This document shows, one piece after another, positions 54,238-63,622 of a DNA stretch of 64,000 nucleotides. Source of the stretch: Erwinia phyllosphaerae. GTDB taxonomy: Bacteria; Pseudomonadota; Gammaproteobacteria; Enterobacterales; Enterobacteriaceae. The number at the start of each line of letters is the position of its first letter. Within the stretch, counting starts at the first letter, position 1. The notes below the pieces were generated by a model. The model was given only the letters and a program-made list of their open reading frames with translations. It did no database searches and had not been told where the DNA came from. The stretch lies in contig NZ_JAHSPF010000012.1 in assembly GCF_019132875.1 (NCBI RefSeq), positions 1-64,000 of the forward strand, given 5' to 3'. A program made the translations under genes and the position numbers.

Positions 54238-54447
54238 ATGTCTAAGATCAAAGGTAGCGTTAAGTGGTTTAATGAGTCCAAAGGATTCGGTTTCATTACT
54301 CCTGAAGATGGTAGCAAAGACGTGTTCGTACACTTCTCTGCCATCCAGAGCAACGGTTTCAAAACTCTGGCTGAAGGTCAGCGCGTAGAGTTCGAAATCA
54401 CCAACGGTGCCAAAGGCCCATCTGCTGCTAACGTTGCCGCCATTTAA
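54238..54447 (+). CDS. cspE: Cold-shock-family RNA chaperone CspE
   Basis: A 69-residue single cold-shock domain, differing from E. coli CspE at only a few positions. RNP1 KGFGFI and RNP2 DVFVHF are intact. It binds single-stranded RNA and melts terminator hairpins. The A/T-rich leader and AAGG site precede the ATG. Confidence 0.97.
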   Translation: MSKIKGSVKWFNESKGFGFITPEDGSKDVFVHFSAIQSNGFKTLAEGQRVEFEITNGAKGPSAANVAAI

Positions 54448-54465
54448 GTTATCAGACAGAATTTT

Positions 54466-54494
54466 AAAAACCCGCCGAACGGCGGGTTTTTTTT
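54466..54494 (+). terminator. Intrinsic terminator of cspE
   Basis: AAACCCGCCG and CGGCGGGTTT pair with an AA loop, followed by eight T. It lies about 20 bases after the cspE stop. Confidence 0.96.
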
Positions 54495-54514
54495 GCCCGT
54501 TTTATGCTGCAACG

Positions 54515-54610
54515 TCAAAAAGAAAAGAACTGGCCGAGCCACGCACCTGCTGCCACCAGCGAAACTATGACGGCTACTGCCTCCGCGAACGTACGGGGTA
54601 ATGCCTGCAT
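54515..54610 (-). CDS. Possible 31-residue membrane peptide
   Basis: A short ORF (MQALPRTFAEAVAVIVSLVA then AGAWLGQFFSF) with one hydrophobic helix at about residues 11-27. A strong GGGAGG lies 7 bases before its ATG on minus. It is convergent with cspE, ending about 20 bases past the terminator. I know no named relative; the strong ribosome site is the main support. Confidence 0.5.
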   Translation of the reverse strand: MQALPRTFAEAVAVIVSLVAAGAWLGQFFSF

Positions 54611-54833
54611 TTCGTCGCCTCCCTCTGTGTTTGAGTAAAGAGTGTGGCAAAACATTATTAAAGAAACATTAATCATTCATTACATGCAGGCACCTTGCCC
54701 GCATCGCCGCCAGCGGATAAAAACGGCCGTAACATATCCCCTTAGCGCCGGGTTGCTTATCGCGCCGCGCAGGCTATATAACCTGTACGGTAGAACGTTT
54801 CGCAGACCCGCCGAGCTGAATTCTGGAGGTAAA

Positions 54834-55262
54834 ATGAAAATCCGACTGGCAACAATGCAAGATAGTTTTGTCCTGAGCGCGCTGCTAACCGAGCTGGGCT
54901 ACGCCAACACAGAAGATTTTATCGAGCGGCGCCTGGCGCAGATGATGGACGACAGGTCCGAGCATCTGCTGATAGCCGAGCGGGACGGTCGCGCGCTTGG
55001 CTTCCTTTCCTTGCATTTTATCCCGCAGCTGGCGCTGGCCGGTGATTTCGCTCGTCTCAGCTATTTTTGCATTGCCGACGGCAAGCGCAGCGAAGGCGTC
55101 GGCCAACAGCTCCTGAAGCATGCCGAGCAGCTGGCAAAAGATCGCGGCTGCGACAGGGTAGAAGTGCACTGCCACGAACACCGTACCAAAGCGCTCGCCT
55201 TCTACGCTCGTGAAGGCTATAGCGAATCTCCACGCTATCTGATTAAAACGCTGGTCGATTAG
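54834..55262 (+). CDS. GNAT-family N-acetyltransferase
   Basis: A 142-residue acetyltransferase with the standard fold: IRLATMQDSFVLSALLTELGY at the start, the acetyl-CoA loop around KRSEGVGQQLLKHAEQLAKDRGCDRV (motif A, residues 83-108) and the end HEHRTKALAFYAREGYSESPRYLIKTL (motif B). The acceptor is unknown. GGAGG is 6 bases before the ATG at 54834; the ORF extends upstream but without other support. It overlaps the convergent MocR gene by 4 bases. Confidence 0.85.
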   Translation: MKIRLATMQDSFVLSALLTELGYANTEDFIERRLAQMMDDRSEHLLIAERDGRALGFLSLHFIPQLALAGDFARLSYFCIADGKRSEGVGQQLLKHAEQLAKDRGCDRVEVHCHEHRTKALAFYAREGYSESPRYLIKTLVD

Positions 55263-56587
55263 CGGGAACCGCCGATTGCCAGCATCAGCGCCTCGGCAAT
55301 GCTTTCTACCTTTTCAGCCGTCATCATTGAGGTGCTGACCCGAATAAACTGCTTATTGCCAGGGCTACAGCGCTCGCCCGGCAGCACGGCGATGCCCCTT
55401 GCCGCCAGGGTAATCATAGCGAACTGTTCTGACTGGACCGGCAAACAGAGGCTTAGTCCATCGCGATCCGGCAGCGTCAGGCCACGTTTTGCCAGCGCGT
55501 TCAGCAATAGCCTGCGGCGCTGCCGGTAAACCTCACGCGCGTGCTGAATGTGTCGTTGCGTGGCCTCATCCTGCAACATCCAGGCCACCGCCTGTTGCAG
55601 AATACGGCTGGTCCAGCCCGCGCCAAAGTTACGCCATGATTGAATACGTTTAACCAGGTCAAGGGGACCGGCAAGTACCGCCAGGCGCAGATCGGGTCCG
55701 TAAGCTTTGGAAAAAGAATGCACGTGCAGCGTACGCTCCGGAAACCAATGGCCCAGGCTGAAGCAAGGATGCGCAGACAGGTCGCCGATACCGTTATCTT
55801 CAACGATCAGTATGGAAGAGCCTGCCAGTACTTTTGCCAGCTCTTCGCTACGGGCCTGGCTAACGCTGTGTCCCGTTGCCGAATGGGTCGTTGGCTGGTA
55901 GATCATTGCCGTTGCGCCCTTACTGAGCAGCATCGCCAGCGCACCGGGTAACGGGCCATGTTCATCGCAGGCCAGCGGCATAATTTCAGCTTCGACATTG
56001 TCCAGCATATCAAGCAGACGCGTAGCGGTAGGATCTTCAATAATGACTTTCTCACCGGGACGGAACAGCGTTTGCACAATTCCGTTCATCGCATCGAAAC
56101 CGCCATCGGTAGCCAGCCAGGCTTCGGCCTGAAAGGGCCAGCGTGGTTTGACCGCGGCCAGCAGCGCAGGGGAGATCGCGTCCCGCTGATAGCTGTTCAG
56201 TAACGGGCACTGAATACCCTGTAGCATTGCCGCTTGCAGATCCGGCAGCAAGGCGGGATCGGGGGAAGCCATCGCTAAATCGGCGCGGATAGCATCGCCA
56301 TAATTGCCAATCTGCTCAAAACGTACCGGGCGCGGCGTCAGATAATTACCGCAGACGCGGATACCGCTTCGGCCTTTTCCCGTCACCACTTTCTGTCGTT
56401 TTAACTGCCCCCAGGCAGCCGAAATGGTGGCCGGACTGACGCCCAGCGCTTCGGCCAGCTCTCTGACCGAGGGTAAATGCGTCCCCACCGGAATTTCCCC
56501 GGTATGAATCAGTGTTGCCATCTTCGCCGCAATACCTTTTACCGACACATCGGTAAGACGCGCGGTAAACCATGTCAGGTCGACCAT
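55259..56587 (-). CDS. MocR-family transcription regulator (GntR HTH + aminotransferase domain)
   Basis: A 442-residue fusion. The N-terminal winged HTH covers residues 10-78 (GTHLPSVRELAEALGVSPATISAAW). The C-terminal class I aminotransferase-like domain has the PLP lysine K294 in HSFSKAYGPDL and the Asp in PTTHSATGHS/IVEDNGIGDL. MocR regulators sense PLP-adduct amino acids or amines. It is divergent from 56721 and its neighbours, with 133 bases between, so it probably controls that cluster. Confidence 0.9.
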   Translation of the reverse strand: MVDLTWFTARLTDVSVKGIAAKMATLIHTGEIPVGTHLPSVRELAEALGVSPATISAAWGQLKRQKVVTGKGRSGIRVCGNYLTPRPVRFEQIGNYGDAIRADLAMASPDPALLPDLQAAMLQGIQCPLLNSYQRDAISPALLAAVKPRWPFQAEAWLATDGGFDAMNGIVQTLFRPGEKVIIEDPTATRLLDMLDNVEAEIMPLACDEHGPLPGALAMLLSKGATAMIYQPTTHSATGHSVSQARSEELAKVLAGSSILIVEDNGIGDLSAHPCFSLGHWFPERTLHVHSFSKAYGPDLRLAVLAGPLDLVKRIQSWRNFGAGWTSRILQQAVAWMLQDEATQRHIQHAREVYRQRRRLLLNALAKRGLTLPDRDGLSLCLPVQSEQFAMITLAARGIAVLPGERCSPGNKQFIRVSTSMMTAEKVESIAEALMLAIGGSR

Positions 56588-56597
56588 AAGAAATCCA

Positions 56598-56629
56598 TTT
56601 GTTCAGTAACAAAGTAATTATTGTACAGT
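56598..56629. promoter_or_regulatory. Operator candidate for the MocR regulator
   Basis: TTTGTT-CAGT-AACAAA (56598-56613) is a perfect 6-bp-arm palindrome. TTGTTCAGT at 56599 is repeated as TTGTACAGT at 56621, start to start 22 bases, two DNA turns. MocR proteins commonly bind spaced direct repeats. It lies in the divergent promoter region. Confidence 0.45.
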
Positions 56630-56720
56630 TAATATTATCGTCTTAGTATCGAAAACAGACAAAAACTGTTGTTTATTTGCGCGCCCTTCGTGGCCGCTTT
56701 ACCAAGACGGGAAAAGAGAA

Positions 56721-57677
56721 ATGGTGACGATCCGCTTAGCGGTACGGGACTGGGACTATTTTACGCCGCTGGCGCTTGGCGACATCAGGCCGGAAGGGTT
56801 TGCGCTGGAGGTGCATCGTGTGGAAACCCTGGTCAACGATCTTGCCGACAGCGGCTATGATGCGGCGGAAGTTTCTTTTAGCCGCTATGCTCAGCTCAGG
56901 GCGAAAGGGGATTGCTCGCTGCTGGCGCTACCGCACTTTTTAATGCGGGGGTTTCGCCAGCGCTGCATCATCACGACAGAATACAGTCCATTGATTTCGC
57001 TCGATCGGTTAAAAGGCAAAAGGATTGGCGTAACCGGCTGGCAGGATTCCGGCAATACCTGGACGCGGGCACTGCTACGTGAAGCGGGAGTAGAGGTTGA
57101 GGATGCCTTCTGGTTTGCCGGACGGTTAACCGCCGCGCATCCTGTCGTTGACCGGCTGGGCGGTTTTGGCCGTGCAGGCCGTATTGAAGCTGCGCCAGGC
57201 GAACACCCGCTTATCGACCTGCTCAAAGCTGGCGAGCTGGATGCGGTCTTCACGCCTTTTATGCCGCAGGGATTTTTCAACGGCTCCGGCCTGCGCCAGC
57301 TGCAAAGCGATTTCCGCGAGGCGGAGCTGGCGTATTTTAACCGGGTTGGCTATATCCCTGGCCATCATATCCTGGCCGTTAAGCCTGACGTTGCCCGACA
57401 GCATCCCCATCTTCCCGCCGAGTTGAGCAGAGTTATCGACGAGTCCGCTCGCCTCTGGCACGAAAAACGCGAAAAGTATGCTGATACCACGCCCTGGCTG
57501 CTCGACGAGCTGCGACGAACCGCGCAAGATTTACCTGCCGACTGGAACAGCAACGGGCTGAACGCTAACCGTAAAATGATTAGCGATTTTGCCAGCGAGC
57601 TTTTCGCACAGAAAATTACCGCTCAACGCCTTACGCCGGAAGCGTTATTTCCGGCCGCGGCCAACGGAGGTTTATGA
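56721..57677 (+). CDS. 4,5-dihydroxyphthalate decarboxylase / NMT1-like binding-protein fold
   Basis: A 318-residue protein with no signal peptide. The start ([32 protein letters not shown]) and [49 protein letters not shown] match the 4,5-dihydroxyphthalate decarboxylase (Pht5-like) group, which has the type 2 periplasmic binding fold. Lacking a leader, it is more likely an enzyme or cytosolic sensor than a transport protein. It overlaps the following ybeM-like gene by ATGA, so both are cotranscribed. The reaction is unknown. Confidence 0.75.
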   Translation: MVTIRLAVRDWDYFTPLALGDIRPEGFALEVHRVETLVNDLADSGYDAAEVSFSRYAQLRAKGDCSLLALPHFLMRGFRQRCIITTEYSPLISLDRLKGKRIGVTGWQDSGNTWTRALLREAGVEVEDAFWFAGRLTAAHPVVDRLGGFGRAGRIEAAPGEHPLIDLLKAGELDAVFTPFMPQGFFNGSGLRQLQSDFREAELAYFNRVGYIPGHHILAVKPDVARQHPHLPAELSRVIDESARLWHEKREKYADTTPWLLDELRRTAQDLPADWNSNGLNANRKMISDFASELFAQKITAQRLTPEALFPAAANGGL

Positions 57678-58465
57678 TGAAAGTCGCTTCGGGACAATTT
57701 GCGGTCAGCCGCGAATGGCAAGAGAACGCGCAGACCTGTATCCGCTTAATGGAGCAGGCACAGGCTGGCGGGGCCGATCTTCTGGTGCTGCCGGAAGGCG
57801 TGCTGGCCCGCGATATTGCCGATCCGGACCTGGTCTTAAAAGCCGCACAGCCGCTGGATGGCCCCTTTTTATCGTTAATTTATGCCGCCAGCCGCGGTAA
57901 CTCACTGACAACCATGATGACCATTCACGTGCCGACCGACAGCGGCAAAGCGCTGAATGTGCTGCTCGCCATTCGCAACGGTGAAATCATCGCCCGCTAC
58001 GACAAGCTGCATCTCTACGACGCCTTTGCTATGCAGGAATCCCGCAACGTCAACGCCGGCAATGAAATACCGCCGCTGGTGGAAGTGGCGGGCATGAAGG
58101 TTGGACTGATGACCTGTTACGACGTGCGTTTCCCTGAACAGGCTCGCCGGCTGGCGCTGGACGGTGCCGAGGTGCTGGTTCTGCCAGCCGCATGGGTCAA
58201 GGGGCCGCTGAAAGAGATGCACTGGGAAGTACTGGTCACGGCTCGCGCGCTGGAAAACACCTGCTATGTGGTGGCCGTTGGCGAGTGCGGGCCGCGCAAT
58301 ATCGGCTGTAGCCTGACGGTCGACCCGCTGGGCGTAGCCATAGCGAAAGCCGCCGAAGCGCCGATGTTGCTTTTTGCGGAGTTAGATCCTGCCCGGATCG
58401 ACCATGCGCGCCACGTGTTGCCCGTGCTTGAAAATCGCCGTTTTGCCCGTCCTGAACTTAATTAA
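57674..58465 (+). CDS. ybeM: YbeM-like carbon-nitrogen hydrolase (deaminated glutathione amidase type)
   Basis: A 263-residue nitrilase-superfamily amidase. The catalytic triad is E41 (VLPEGVLA), K111 ([10 protein letters not shown]) and C148 ([11 protein letters not shown]). The C-terminal half is very close to intact E. coli YbeM ([31 protein letters not shown]). The family hydrolyses deaminated glutathione. Its position between pagP/cspE and tatE matches E. coli, but here it is inserted in an operon with a decarboxylase-like gene and a transporter, which suggests a changed substrate. MM or the second Met may be the start. Confidence 0.85.
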   Translation: MMKVASGQFAVSREWQENAQTCIRLMEQAQAGGADLLVLPEGVLARDIADPDLVLKAAQPLDGPFLSLIYAASRGNSLTTMMTIHVPTDSGKALNVLLAIRNGEIIARYDKLHLYDAFAMQESRNVNAGNEIPPLVEVAGMKVGLMTCYDVRFPEQARRLALDGAEVLVLPAAWVKGPLKEMHWEVLVTARALENTCYVVAVGECGPRNIGCSLTVDPLGVAIAKAAEAPMLLFAELDPARIDHARHVLPVLENRRFARPELN

Positions 58466-58477
58466 GCGAGAAAGTTA

Positions 58478-59362
58478 ATGAAAACAGTAACCGCTATCGC
58501 TCTGGCGTTGGGATTAACCACCGCGCTGGCGCAGGCTGCCGACGCGATCCCCACGGTCAAAATGGATCCGGCGCTGCACGACCGTTTGCCTGCCGATATT
58601 AAGCAGGCGGGCAAAATGATCTCTGTTAATAACGGTTCTTTTCCGCCCTATGAAATCGTGGAAGGGCCAGCCTCCATGAGCGGCGCCTCGGCCGATTTAG
58701 GCGAGGCGCTGGCGCAGCTGCTGGGCATAAAAATCGAGCATGCTACCGTCAGCGGGCTTTCCGGCGTGCTGGCCGGTATTAAATCCGGGCGTTATCAGCT
58801 GGCAATCGGCCCGATTGGCGACTATCCGGATCGCCAGCAAAAAAATGATTTTATCGACTACGTGCAGGAGTTTGTGGTATTCGCCGTACAGAAAGGCAAT
58901 CCGGCAAAAATCAACGGCCTGGAAGATACCTGCGGCAAGCGCATTGCGGTGATGGCGGCCGGATCGGCGGAGCAGGTTATCCGCAAGCAGTCCAGGGCCT
59001 GCGTGACGGCGGGTAAGCCTGCGGTAACGGTGCAGTCGTTTACCGATCAGCCTTCTTCCATTCTGGCGGTACGTTCAAAACGTTCGGACGCTTTTTTCTC
59101 TTCTCAGGCACCGCTGGTCTATTTTGTGGAGCAGTCGCATGGCCAGCTGGAGCTAACCGGACAAGGCAACAAAAACGGCTTTGGCGATATTTTCCAGGGG
59201 ACGGTCGTGCCAAAAGATTCCGCGCTGGGAAAAGTGGTGCTGGACGGCTACAAAGTGTTGTTTAACAACGGTACCTATGCCGCCATCATGAAAAAGTGGA
59301 AGCTGGACGGCAATATGATTAAGGTGCCGGGCGTCAATCTGGCACAAGGAGCGGCAAAATGA
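58478..59362 (+). CDS. Polar amino-acid ABC transporter, periplasmic binding protein
   Basis: A 294-residue secreted SBP_bac_3 protein. The signal peptide is MKTVTAIALALGLTTALAQA. The mature chain has SVNNGSFPPYEI, the typical GASADLGEALAQLLGIKI and IKSGRYQLAIGPI segments, and one Cys pair (EDTCGKR, SRACVTA). The ligand is a polar or unusual amino-acid-like compound, not readable. It lies 12 bases after ybeM and overlaps the permease by ATGA. Confidence 0.9.
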   Translation: MKTVTAIALALGLTTALAQAADAIPTVKMDPALHDRLPADIKQAGKMISVNNGSFPPYEIVEGPASMSGASADLGEALAQLLGIKIEHATVSGLSGVLAGIKSGRYQLAIGPIGDYPDRQQKNDFIDYVQEFVVFAVQKGNPAKINGLEDTCGKRIAVMAAGSAEQVIRKQSRACVTAGKPAVTVQSFTDQPSSILAVRSKRSDAFFSSQAPLVYFVEQSHGQLELTGQGNKNGFGDIFQGTVVPKDSALGKVVLDGYKVLFNNGTYAAIMKKWKLDGNMIKVPGVNLAQGAAK

Positions 59363-60297
59363 AACCGGCTGCCGCCAGAGAAGCAGAGCAGCGCGACGTG
59401 GCTTTTGCCCGGCCGAAACCGCGCTATGGCCGCATAGCTTGCTGGATAATCGTGTTGTGCGTAGCGGCCGACGCCGGCTGGCTGATAGCGGAAAACCCAA
59501 ACTTTGAGTGGAGCGTGGTTGGCAAATGGTTTACCGAAGCATCGGTGCTAAAGGGGTTGCAGGTCACGCTTGGGCTGACCGTGGTCTCCATGATCCTGGG
59601 TACGCTCCTGGGTTTGCTGTTAGCGGTAGCCCGGCTCTCTGATAACGTGCTGTTAAGCGGTCTATCACGTCTGTATATCTGGTTCTTTCGCGGCACGCCG
59701 TTGCTGGTACAGCTTATCTTCTGGTACAACATGTCGACCCTGTTTCCCCACGTGACGCTGAGTATCCCTTTTGGCGGGCCGATCGTTGCCAGCTGGAACA
59801 CTAACGATCTGATTACGCCGCTAACCGCCGCGATTGCTGGCCTGGCGCTTAACGAAGCCGCCTATATGGCGGAAATTATCCGGGCTGGTTTACAGTCGGT
59901 GGACAGTGGGCAGTTTGAAACAACCCAGGCCTTTGGCATGAGCCGCGCCCGCGCGTTGCGCCGCATTATTATTCCACAGGCGATGCGTGCAATTATTCCG
60001 CCAACCGGCAATCAGCTTATCAGCATGATTAAGGCGACGTCGCTGGTGAGCGTTATTGCAATGGGCGATTTACTTTATTCTGTCCAGTCAATCTATAACC
60101 GTACGTTTGAAGTGATCCCCATGCTGATGGTTGCGGTCATCTGGTATCTGTTAATCACTTCCGTGCTCAACGTCGGACAGTCTGCGATTGAGCGTTACTA
60201 TTCACGAGGCGTTCGCCGCAGCGCCTCCGCCGCCAGGCACCGCTGGCCGTCTGTTCCGCTGGTTAATCGCCTTTTGCTGCATAAGGAGGAGCTATGA
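59359..60297 (+). CDS. Polar amino-acid ABC transporter, permease
   Basis: A 312-residue HisM/GlnP-type permease. It has a long cytosolic N-terminus (about 30 residues), then five or so helices and the EAA loop contacting the ATPase ([37 protein letters not shown]). One permease gene suggests a homodimer. It overlaps the ATPase gene by ATGA. Confidence 0.92.
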   Translation: MKPAAAREAEQRDVAFARPKPRYGRIACWIIVLCVAADAGWLIAENPNFEWSVVGKWFTEASVLKGLQVTLGLTVVSMILGTLLGLLLAVARLSDNVLLSGLSRLYIWFFRGTPLLVQLIFWYNMSTLFPHVTLSIPFGGPIVASWNTNDLITPLTAAIAGLALNEAAYMAEIIRAGLQSVDSGQFETTQAFGMSRARALRRIIIPQAMRAIIPPTGNQLISMIKATSLVSVIAMGDLLYSVQSIYNRTFEVIPMLMVAVIWYLLITSVLNVGQSAIERYYSRGVRRSASAARHRWPSVPLVNRLLLHKEEL

Positions 60298-61058
60298 TCC
60301 AGCCGCTGGTACAGGCGCGTAACGTGCAGAAAAGCTATGGTGATAACAGTGTTTTAAAAGGCATCGATCTCGACGTCATGCCCGGTGAAGTTGTGGTGAT
60401 TTTGGGGCCTTCCGGCTCGGGAAAATCAACTTTTTTACGCTGTATCAATCACCTGGAAGAGATGAGTGCCGGGTCGATTATGGTTAACGATCGGCAAATT
60501 GGCTACGAATTAAAAAAAGGACGGCTGCAACGCCTTTCGGCGCGGAAAATAGCCCGGCAGCGCCAGGAAATTGGCATGGTTTTTCAACAGTTCAATCTCT
60601 ACCCCCATCTGACCGTACTGCAAAATATTATTGAAGCGCCAACGGGCGTGCACAAACAGTCGCGTTCGGCCGCGGTAGAGTATGCCACCGAGCTGCTGGC
60701 AACGGTGGGCTTGAGTGATAAAGCGCATGCCTGGCCTCGTCATCTTTCCGGCGGCCAGCAGCAGCGCGTGGCTATTGCCAGGGCGTTAGCTATCCGGCCA
60801 AAGCTGATGCTGTTTGACGAACCCACCTCCGCGCTCGATCCGGAACTGGTTGGCGAAGTACTGGCAACCATGCGAACTCTCGCCGAACAAGGTTTGACGA
60901 TGATAGTGGTGACTCACGAAATTGGCTTTGCCCGCGAAGCGGCCGATCGGGTCGTTTTTATGGACGGAGGCGTGGTGGTAGAGCAGGGGCCGCCGGAAGA
61001 GGTACTGGTTAATCCGCAGCATCCGCGATTTCAGGCTTTTCTGCGCCGGTTTATCTGA
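60294..61058 (+). CDS. Polar amino-acid ABC transporter, ATPase
   Basis: A 254-residue ABC ATPase of the GlnQ/HisP group. Walker [10 protein letters not shown] near residue 39, Q-loop QQFNLYPH, signature [15 protein letters not shown], Walker [15 protein letters not shown] and switch His VTHEIGFA are all intact. It is the last gene of the probable five-gene unit that begins at 56721. Confidence 0.95.
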   Translation: MIQPLVQARNVQKSYGDNSVLKGIDLDVMPGEVVVILGPSGSGKSTFLRCINHLEEMSAGSIMVNDRQIGYELKKGRLQRLSARKIARQRQEIGMVFQQFNLYPHLTVLQNIIEAPTGVHKQSRSAAVEYATELLATVGLSDKAHAWPRHLSGGQQQRVAIARALAIRPKLMLFDEPTSALDPELVGEVLATMRTLAEQGLTMIVVTHEIGFAREAADRVVFMDGGVVVEQGPPEEVLVNPQHPRFQAFLRRFI

Positions 61059-61187
61059 TATCATTCTGCGAAGCGCTGTGCAGATCTTACTCTGTTACAG
61101 GTTGCGGTTGTATTGACCAACGATCTGCGCGTTAATACACTTTATGGTTATTGACCTTTAACGGTCCGGTTAAAAAAGAAGGTGTGT

Positions 61188-61394
61188 ATGGAAGGTATCA
61201 GTATTGCCAAACTGCTGATCATTGGTGCTCTGATTGTATTGCTGTTCGGAACCAACAAGTTACGCTCTCTGGGCGGTGATTTAGGGTCGGCTATCAAAGG
61301 CTTTAAAAAAGCGATGAGCGATGACGACACCTCCGCGAAAAAAGCGCCTGTCGCTGAAGAGAAACCGGCTGAGCAGGTTGCTCACAAAGAGTAA
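61188..61394 (+). CDS. tatE: Sec-independent translocase protein TatE
   Basis: A 68-residue TatA/E family protein (E. coli TatE is 67). The N-terminal helix ([30 protein letters not shown]) is followed by the amphipathic helix [14 protein letters not shown] and a charged tail ending HKE. I chose MEGIS (61188); an upstream GTG adds two residues. Its position before lipA agrees with E. coli. Confidence 0.95.
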   Translation: MEGISIAKLLIIGALIVLLFGTNKLRSLGGDLGSAIKGFKKAMSDDDTSAKKAPVAEEKPAEQVAHKE

Positions 61395-61412
61395 TTTCCC
61401 GCGAGAAGCGAT

Positions 61413-61445
61413 AAAAAAACGGATGACCTGGTCATCCGTTTTTTG
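61413..61445. terminator. Bidirectional terminator between tatE and lipA
   Basis: ACGGATGACC and GGTCATCCGT form a 10-bp perfect stem, with A-run before and T-run after, so it serves tatE (plus) and lipA (minus). Confidence 0.95.
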
Positions 61446-61469
61446 TATCTGTTGCAGAAATGTAATTTT

Positions 61470-62435
61470 TTATTTCACTTCCAGGCCTTTTGCCTGCATA
61501 TCCGCATGATAGGAAGAGCGTACGAACGGGCCGCAGGCCGCGTGGGTAAAGCCCATTTCCATCGCCGCCTCTTTCATTTCGTCAAATTCGGCCGGACTTA
61601 CGTAGCGCTGCACCGGTAAATGGTGACGGCTTGGCTGGAGATACTGACCCAGCGTCAGCATGGTCACGCCGTGACGACGCAGATCGCGCATGACTTCAAC
61701 GATTTCAGCGTTGGTTTCGCCCAGGCCCACCATCAGGCCAGATTTGGTCGGGATTTCCGGATGCGCTTCTTTAAAACGCTCCAGCAGCTTCAGCGACCAC
61801 TCGTAGTTAGCGCCGGGACGGACCTGGCGATAGACGCGCGGTACGTTTTCCAGGTTGTGGTTAAACACGTCCGGCGGCGTGGCGTTAAGGATTTCCAGCG
61901 CGCGATCCATACGACCACGGAAGTCCGGCACCAGCGTTTCGATTTTTATCGTCGGGCTTTTTGCACGGATGGCGGTAATACAGTCCGCAAAATGCTGAGC
62001 ACCACCGTCACGCAAATCATCGCGATCCACAGAAGTGATAACCACATAACGCAGGCCCATATCGGCAATGGTCTGTGCCAGCTTTTCCGGCTCGTTAGCG
62101 TCAGGCTGAACGGGACGGCCATGCGCCACGTCACAGAACGGGCAGCGGCGGGTACAGATAGCGCCGAGGATCATAAAAGTGGCGGTGCCGTGGTTAAAGC
62201 ATTCTGCAAGGTTAGGGCAGGAAGCCTCTTCACAGACGGAGTGCAGACCGTTTTTACGCATTGCGGCTTTGATGCCCTGAATGCGGCTGGAGTCGGCAGG
62301 GAGCTTGATCTTCATCCACTCCGGCTTACGTAAAATCTCGGTACGCTCGGTGACCACGGTTTTTACCGGGATCAGCGCCATCTTATCTGCGTCGCGGTAT
62401 TTTACGCCGCGTTCCATCTGAATCGGTTTACTCAT
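61470..62435 (-). CDS. lipA: Lipoyl synthase LipA
   Basis: A 321-residue radical SAM enzyme, exactly the E. coli length. It inserts two sulfurs into protein-bound octanoyl chains. The auxiliary cluster is bound by the Cys triplet in [12 protein letters not shown] and the SAM cluster by CTRRCPFC. The RSSYHAD C-terminus is conserved. I chose [10 protein letters not shown] (62435); the longer frame upstream is not conserved. Confidence 0.97.
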   Translation of the reverse strand: MSKPIQMERGVKYRDADKMALIPVKTVVTERTEILRKPEWMKIKLPADSSRIQGIKAAMRKNGLHSVCEEASCPNLAECFNHGTATFMILGAICTRRCPFCDVAHGRPVQPDANEPEKLAQTIADMGLRYVVITSVDRDDLRDGGAQHFADCITAIRAKSPTIKIETLVPDFRGRMDRALEILNATPPDVFNHNLENVPRVYRQVRPGANYEWSLKLLERFKEAHPEIPTKSGLMVGLGETNAEIVEVMRDLRRHGVTMLTLGQYLQPSRHHLPVQRYVSPAEFDEMKEAAMEMGFTHAACGPFVRSSYHADMQAKGLEVK

Positions 62436-62582
62436 AATCTTGCAATTTCCAGGTTGGCGTGCGCTAGTCAGCCGCAAAAGAGCCGCGTGATCAATTTTTT
62501 TTGATAAAAGCGAAAAAATTATATCACCTTGCACCGCGAGTTTCAGCCGGGCCGACGGAGAAAATGTGACGAAATTGTAAAG

Positions 62583-63236
62583 TTAAGGTTGAGCCTGCGG
62601 CGTAAGCCAGTGTAGCGAGGTGATATCCAGCAGGTGCGCAAAGTGTTTTATCAGCAGCGGCTGCACATCGGCCAGCGTTACGCCGGGACGAAAAGCGCTG
62701 AGCTGGGTCATTTCAAGACCGGCATAGCCACAGGGATTGATACGTAAAAAAGGCGCGAGGTCCATGTTTACATTGAGGGCCAGACCGTGAAAAGAGCTGC
62801 CGTTGCGGATCCGCAAACCAAGCGAGCAGATTTTTTTGCCGTCCACGTAAACGCCGGGCGCATCGGCTCTGGCTGCGGCGGTAACGTTAAAATGGGCCAG
62901 CGTATCGATAACCGTTTGTTCAATCGCGGTGACCAGCTGGCGCACGCCGATTTTGCGGCGCTTCAGATTAAGCAGGACATACATTACCTGCTGGCCAGGC
63001 CCGTGGTAGGTAACCTGGCCGCCGCGATCGCTCTGCATAACCGGAATATCACCAGGCATCAGCAAGTGCTCCGCCTTACCCGCCTGGCCCTGGGTGAAGA
63101 CGGGCGGATGTTCAACCAGCCAGATTTCGTCAGGCGTCTCTTCACCGCGCTGATTGGTAAAGTCGTGCATGGCCTGAGAAACGGGCCCCCAGGGCTGTAG
63201 CCCCAGCTGGCGAATAAGTAAGGTATCCTGATGCAT
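62583..63236 (-). CDS. lipB: Octanoyl-[ACP]:protein N-octanoyltransferase LipB
   Basis: A 217-residue transferase (E. coli 213). It moves octanoate from ACP to lipoyl domains, one step before LipA. Motifs include [40 protein letters not shown], the Lys in [11 protein letters not shown] and the Cys in [10 protein letters not shown]. coli has ybeF between lipA and lipB; here it is absent, leaving about 150 bases. Confidence 0.97.
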   Translation of the reverse strand: MHQDTLLIRQLGLQPWGPVSQAMHDFTNQRGEETPDEIWLVEHPPVFTQGQAGKAEHLLMPGDIPVMQSDRGGQVTYHGPGQQVMYVLLNLKRRKIGVRQLVTAIEQTVIDTLAHFNVTAAARADAPGVYVDGKKICSLGLRIRNGSSFHGLALNVNMDLAPFLRINPCGYAGLEMTQLSAFRPGVTLADVQPLLIKHFAHLLDITSLHWLTPQAQP

Positions 63237-63253
63237 AGCTGTTCCGGTCAGTT

Positions 63254-63517
63254 TTACAGCACCATACGGACGATTTCTATTTTGCCCAGCTCTTCATACA
63301 GCGTTTCCACCTGCTCAATGTGGGTAGCCGTAATGGTGATAGAAACCGAGTGGTAGTTGCCTTTGCTGCTGGGTTTGACATCCGGAGAGTAGTCGCCCGG
63401 CGCATGACGCTGAACAACTTCAACTACTTGATCAACCAGCTCTGGCTGTGCCAGACCCATCACTTTATAGGTGAAAGGCGTAGGAAATTCGAGCAGTTCT
63501 TTAAGGTTGGTTTTCAT
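63254..63517 (-). CDS. ybeD: DUF493 protein YbeD
   Basis: An 87-residue cytosolic protein, the E. coli length, with an ACT-like ferredoxin fold ([41 protein letters not shown]). Function unsettled; it is always linked to lipB and dacA. I chose the Met at 63517; longer ORFs extend into the upstream terminator. Confidence 0.96.
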   Translation of the reverse strand: MKTNLKELLEFPTPFTYKVMGLAQPELVDQVVEVVQRHAPGDYSPDVKPSSKGNYHSVSITITATHIEQVETLYEELGKIEIVRMVL

Positions 63518-63533
63518 AATGGCTCCGGTAAAG

Positions 63534-63564
63534 CTAAAACAAAGACTCCCGCCGCAGCGGGAGC
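63534..63564 (-). terminator. Intrinsic terminator of dacA
   Basis: CTCCCGC and GCGGGAG pair around CGCA; on minus TCTTTGTTTT follows. It lies between dacA and ybeD. Confidence 0.85.
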
Positions 63565-63622
63565 CTGGATATAAATTCAATATGGGGCGCATTAAGACCG
63601 AAATCAAGCGCCCGTTGGCGGC

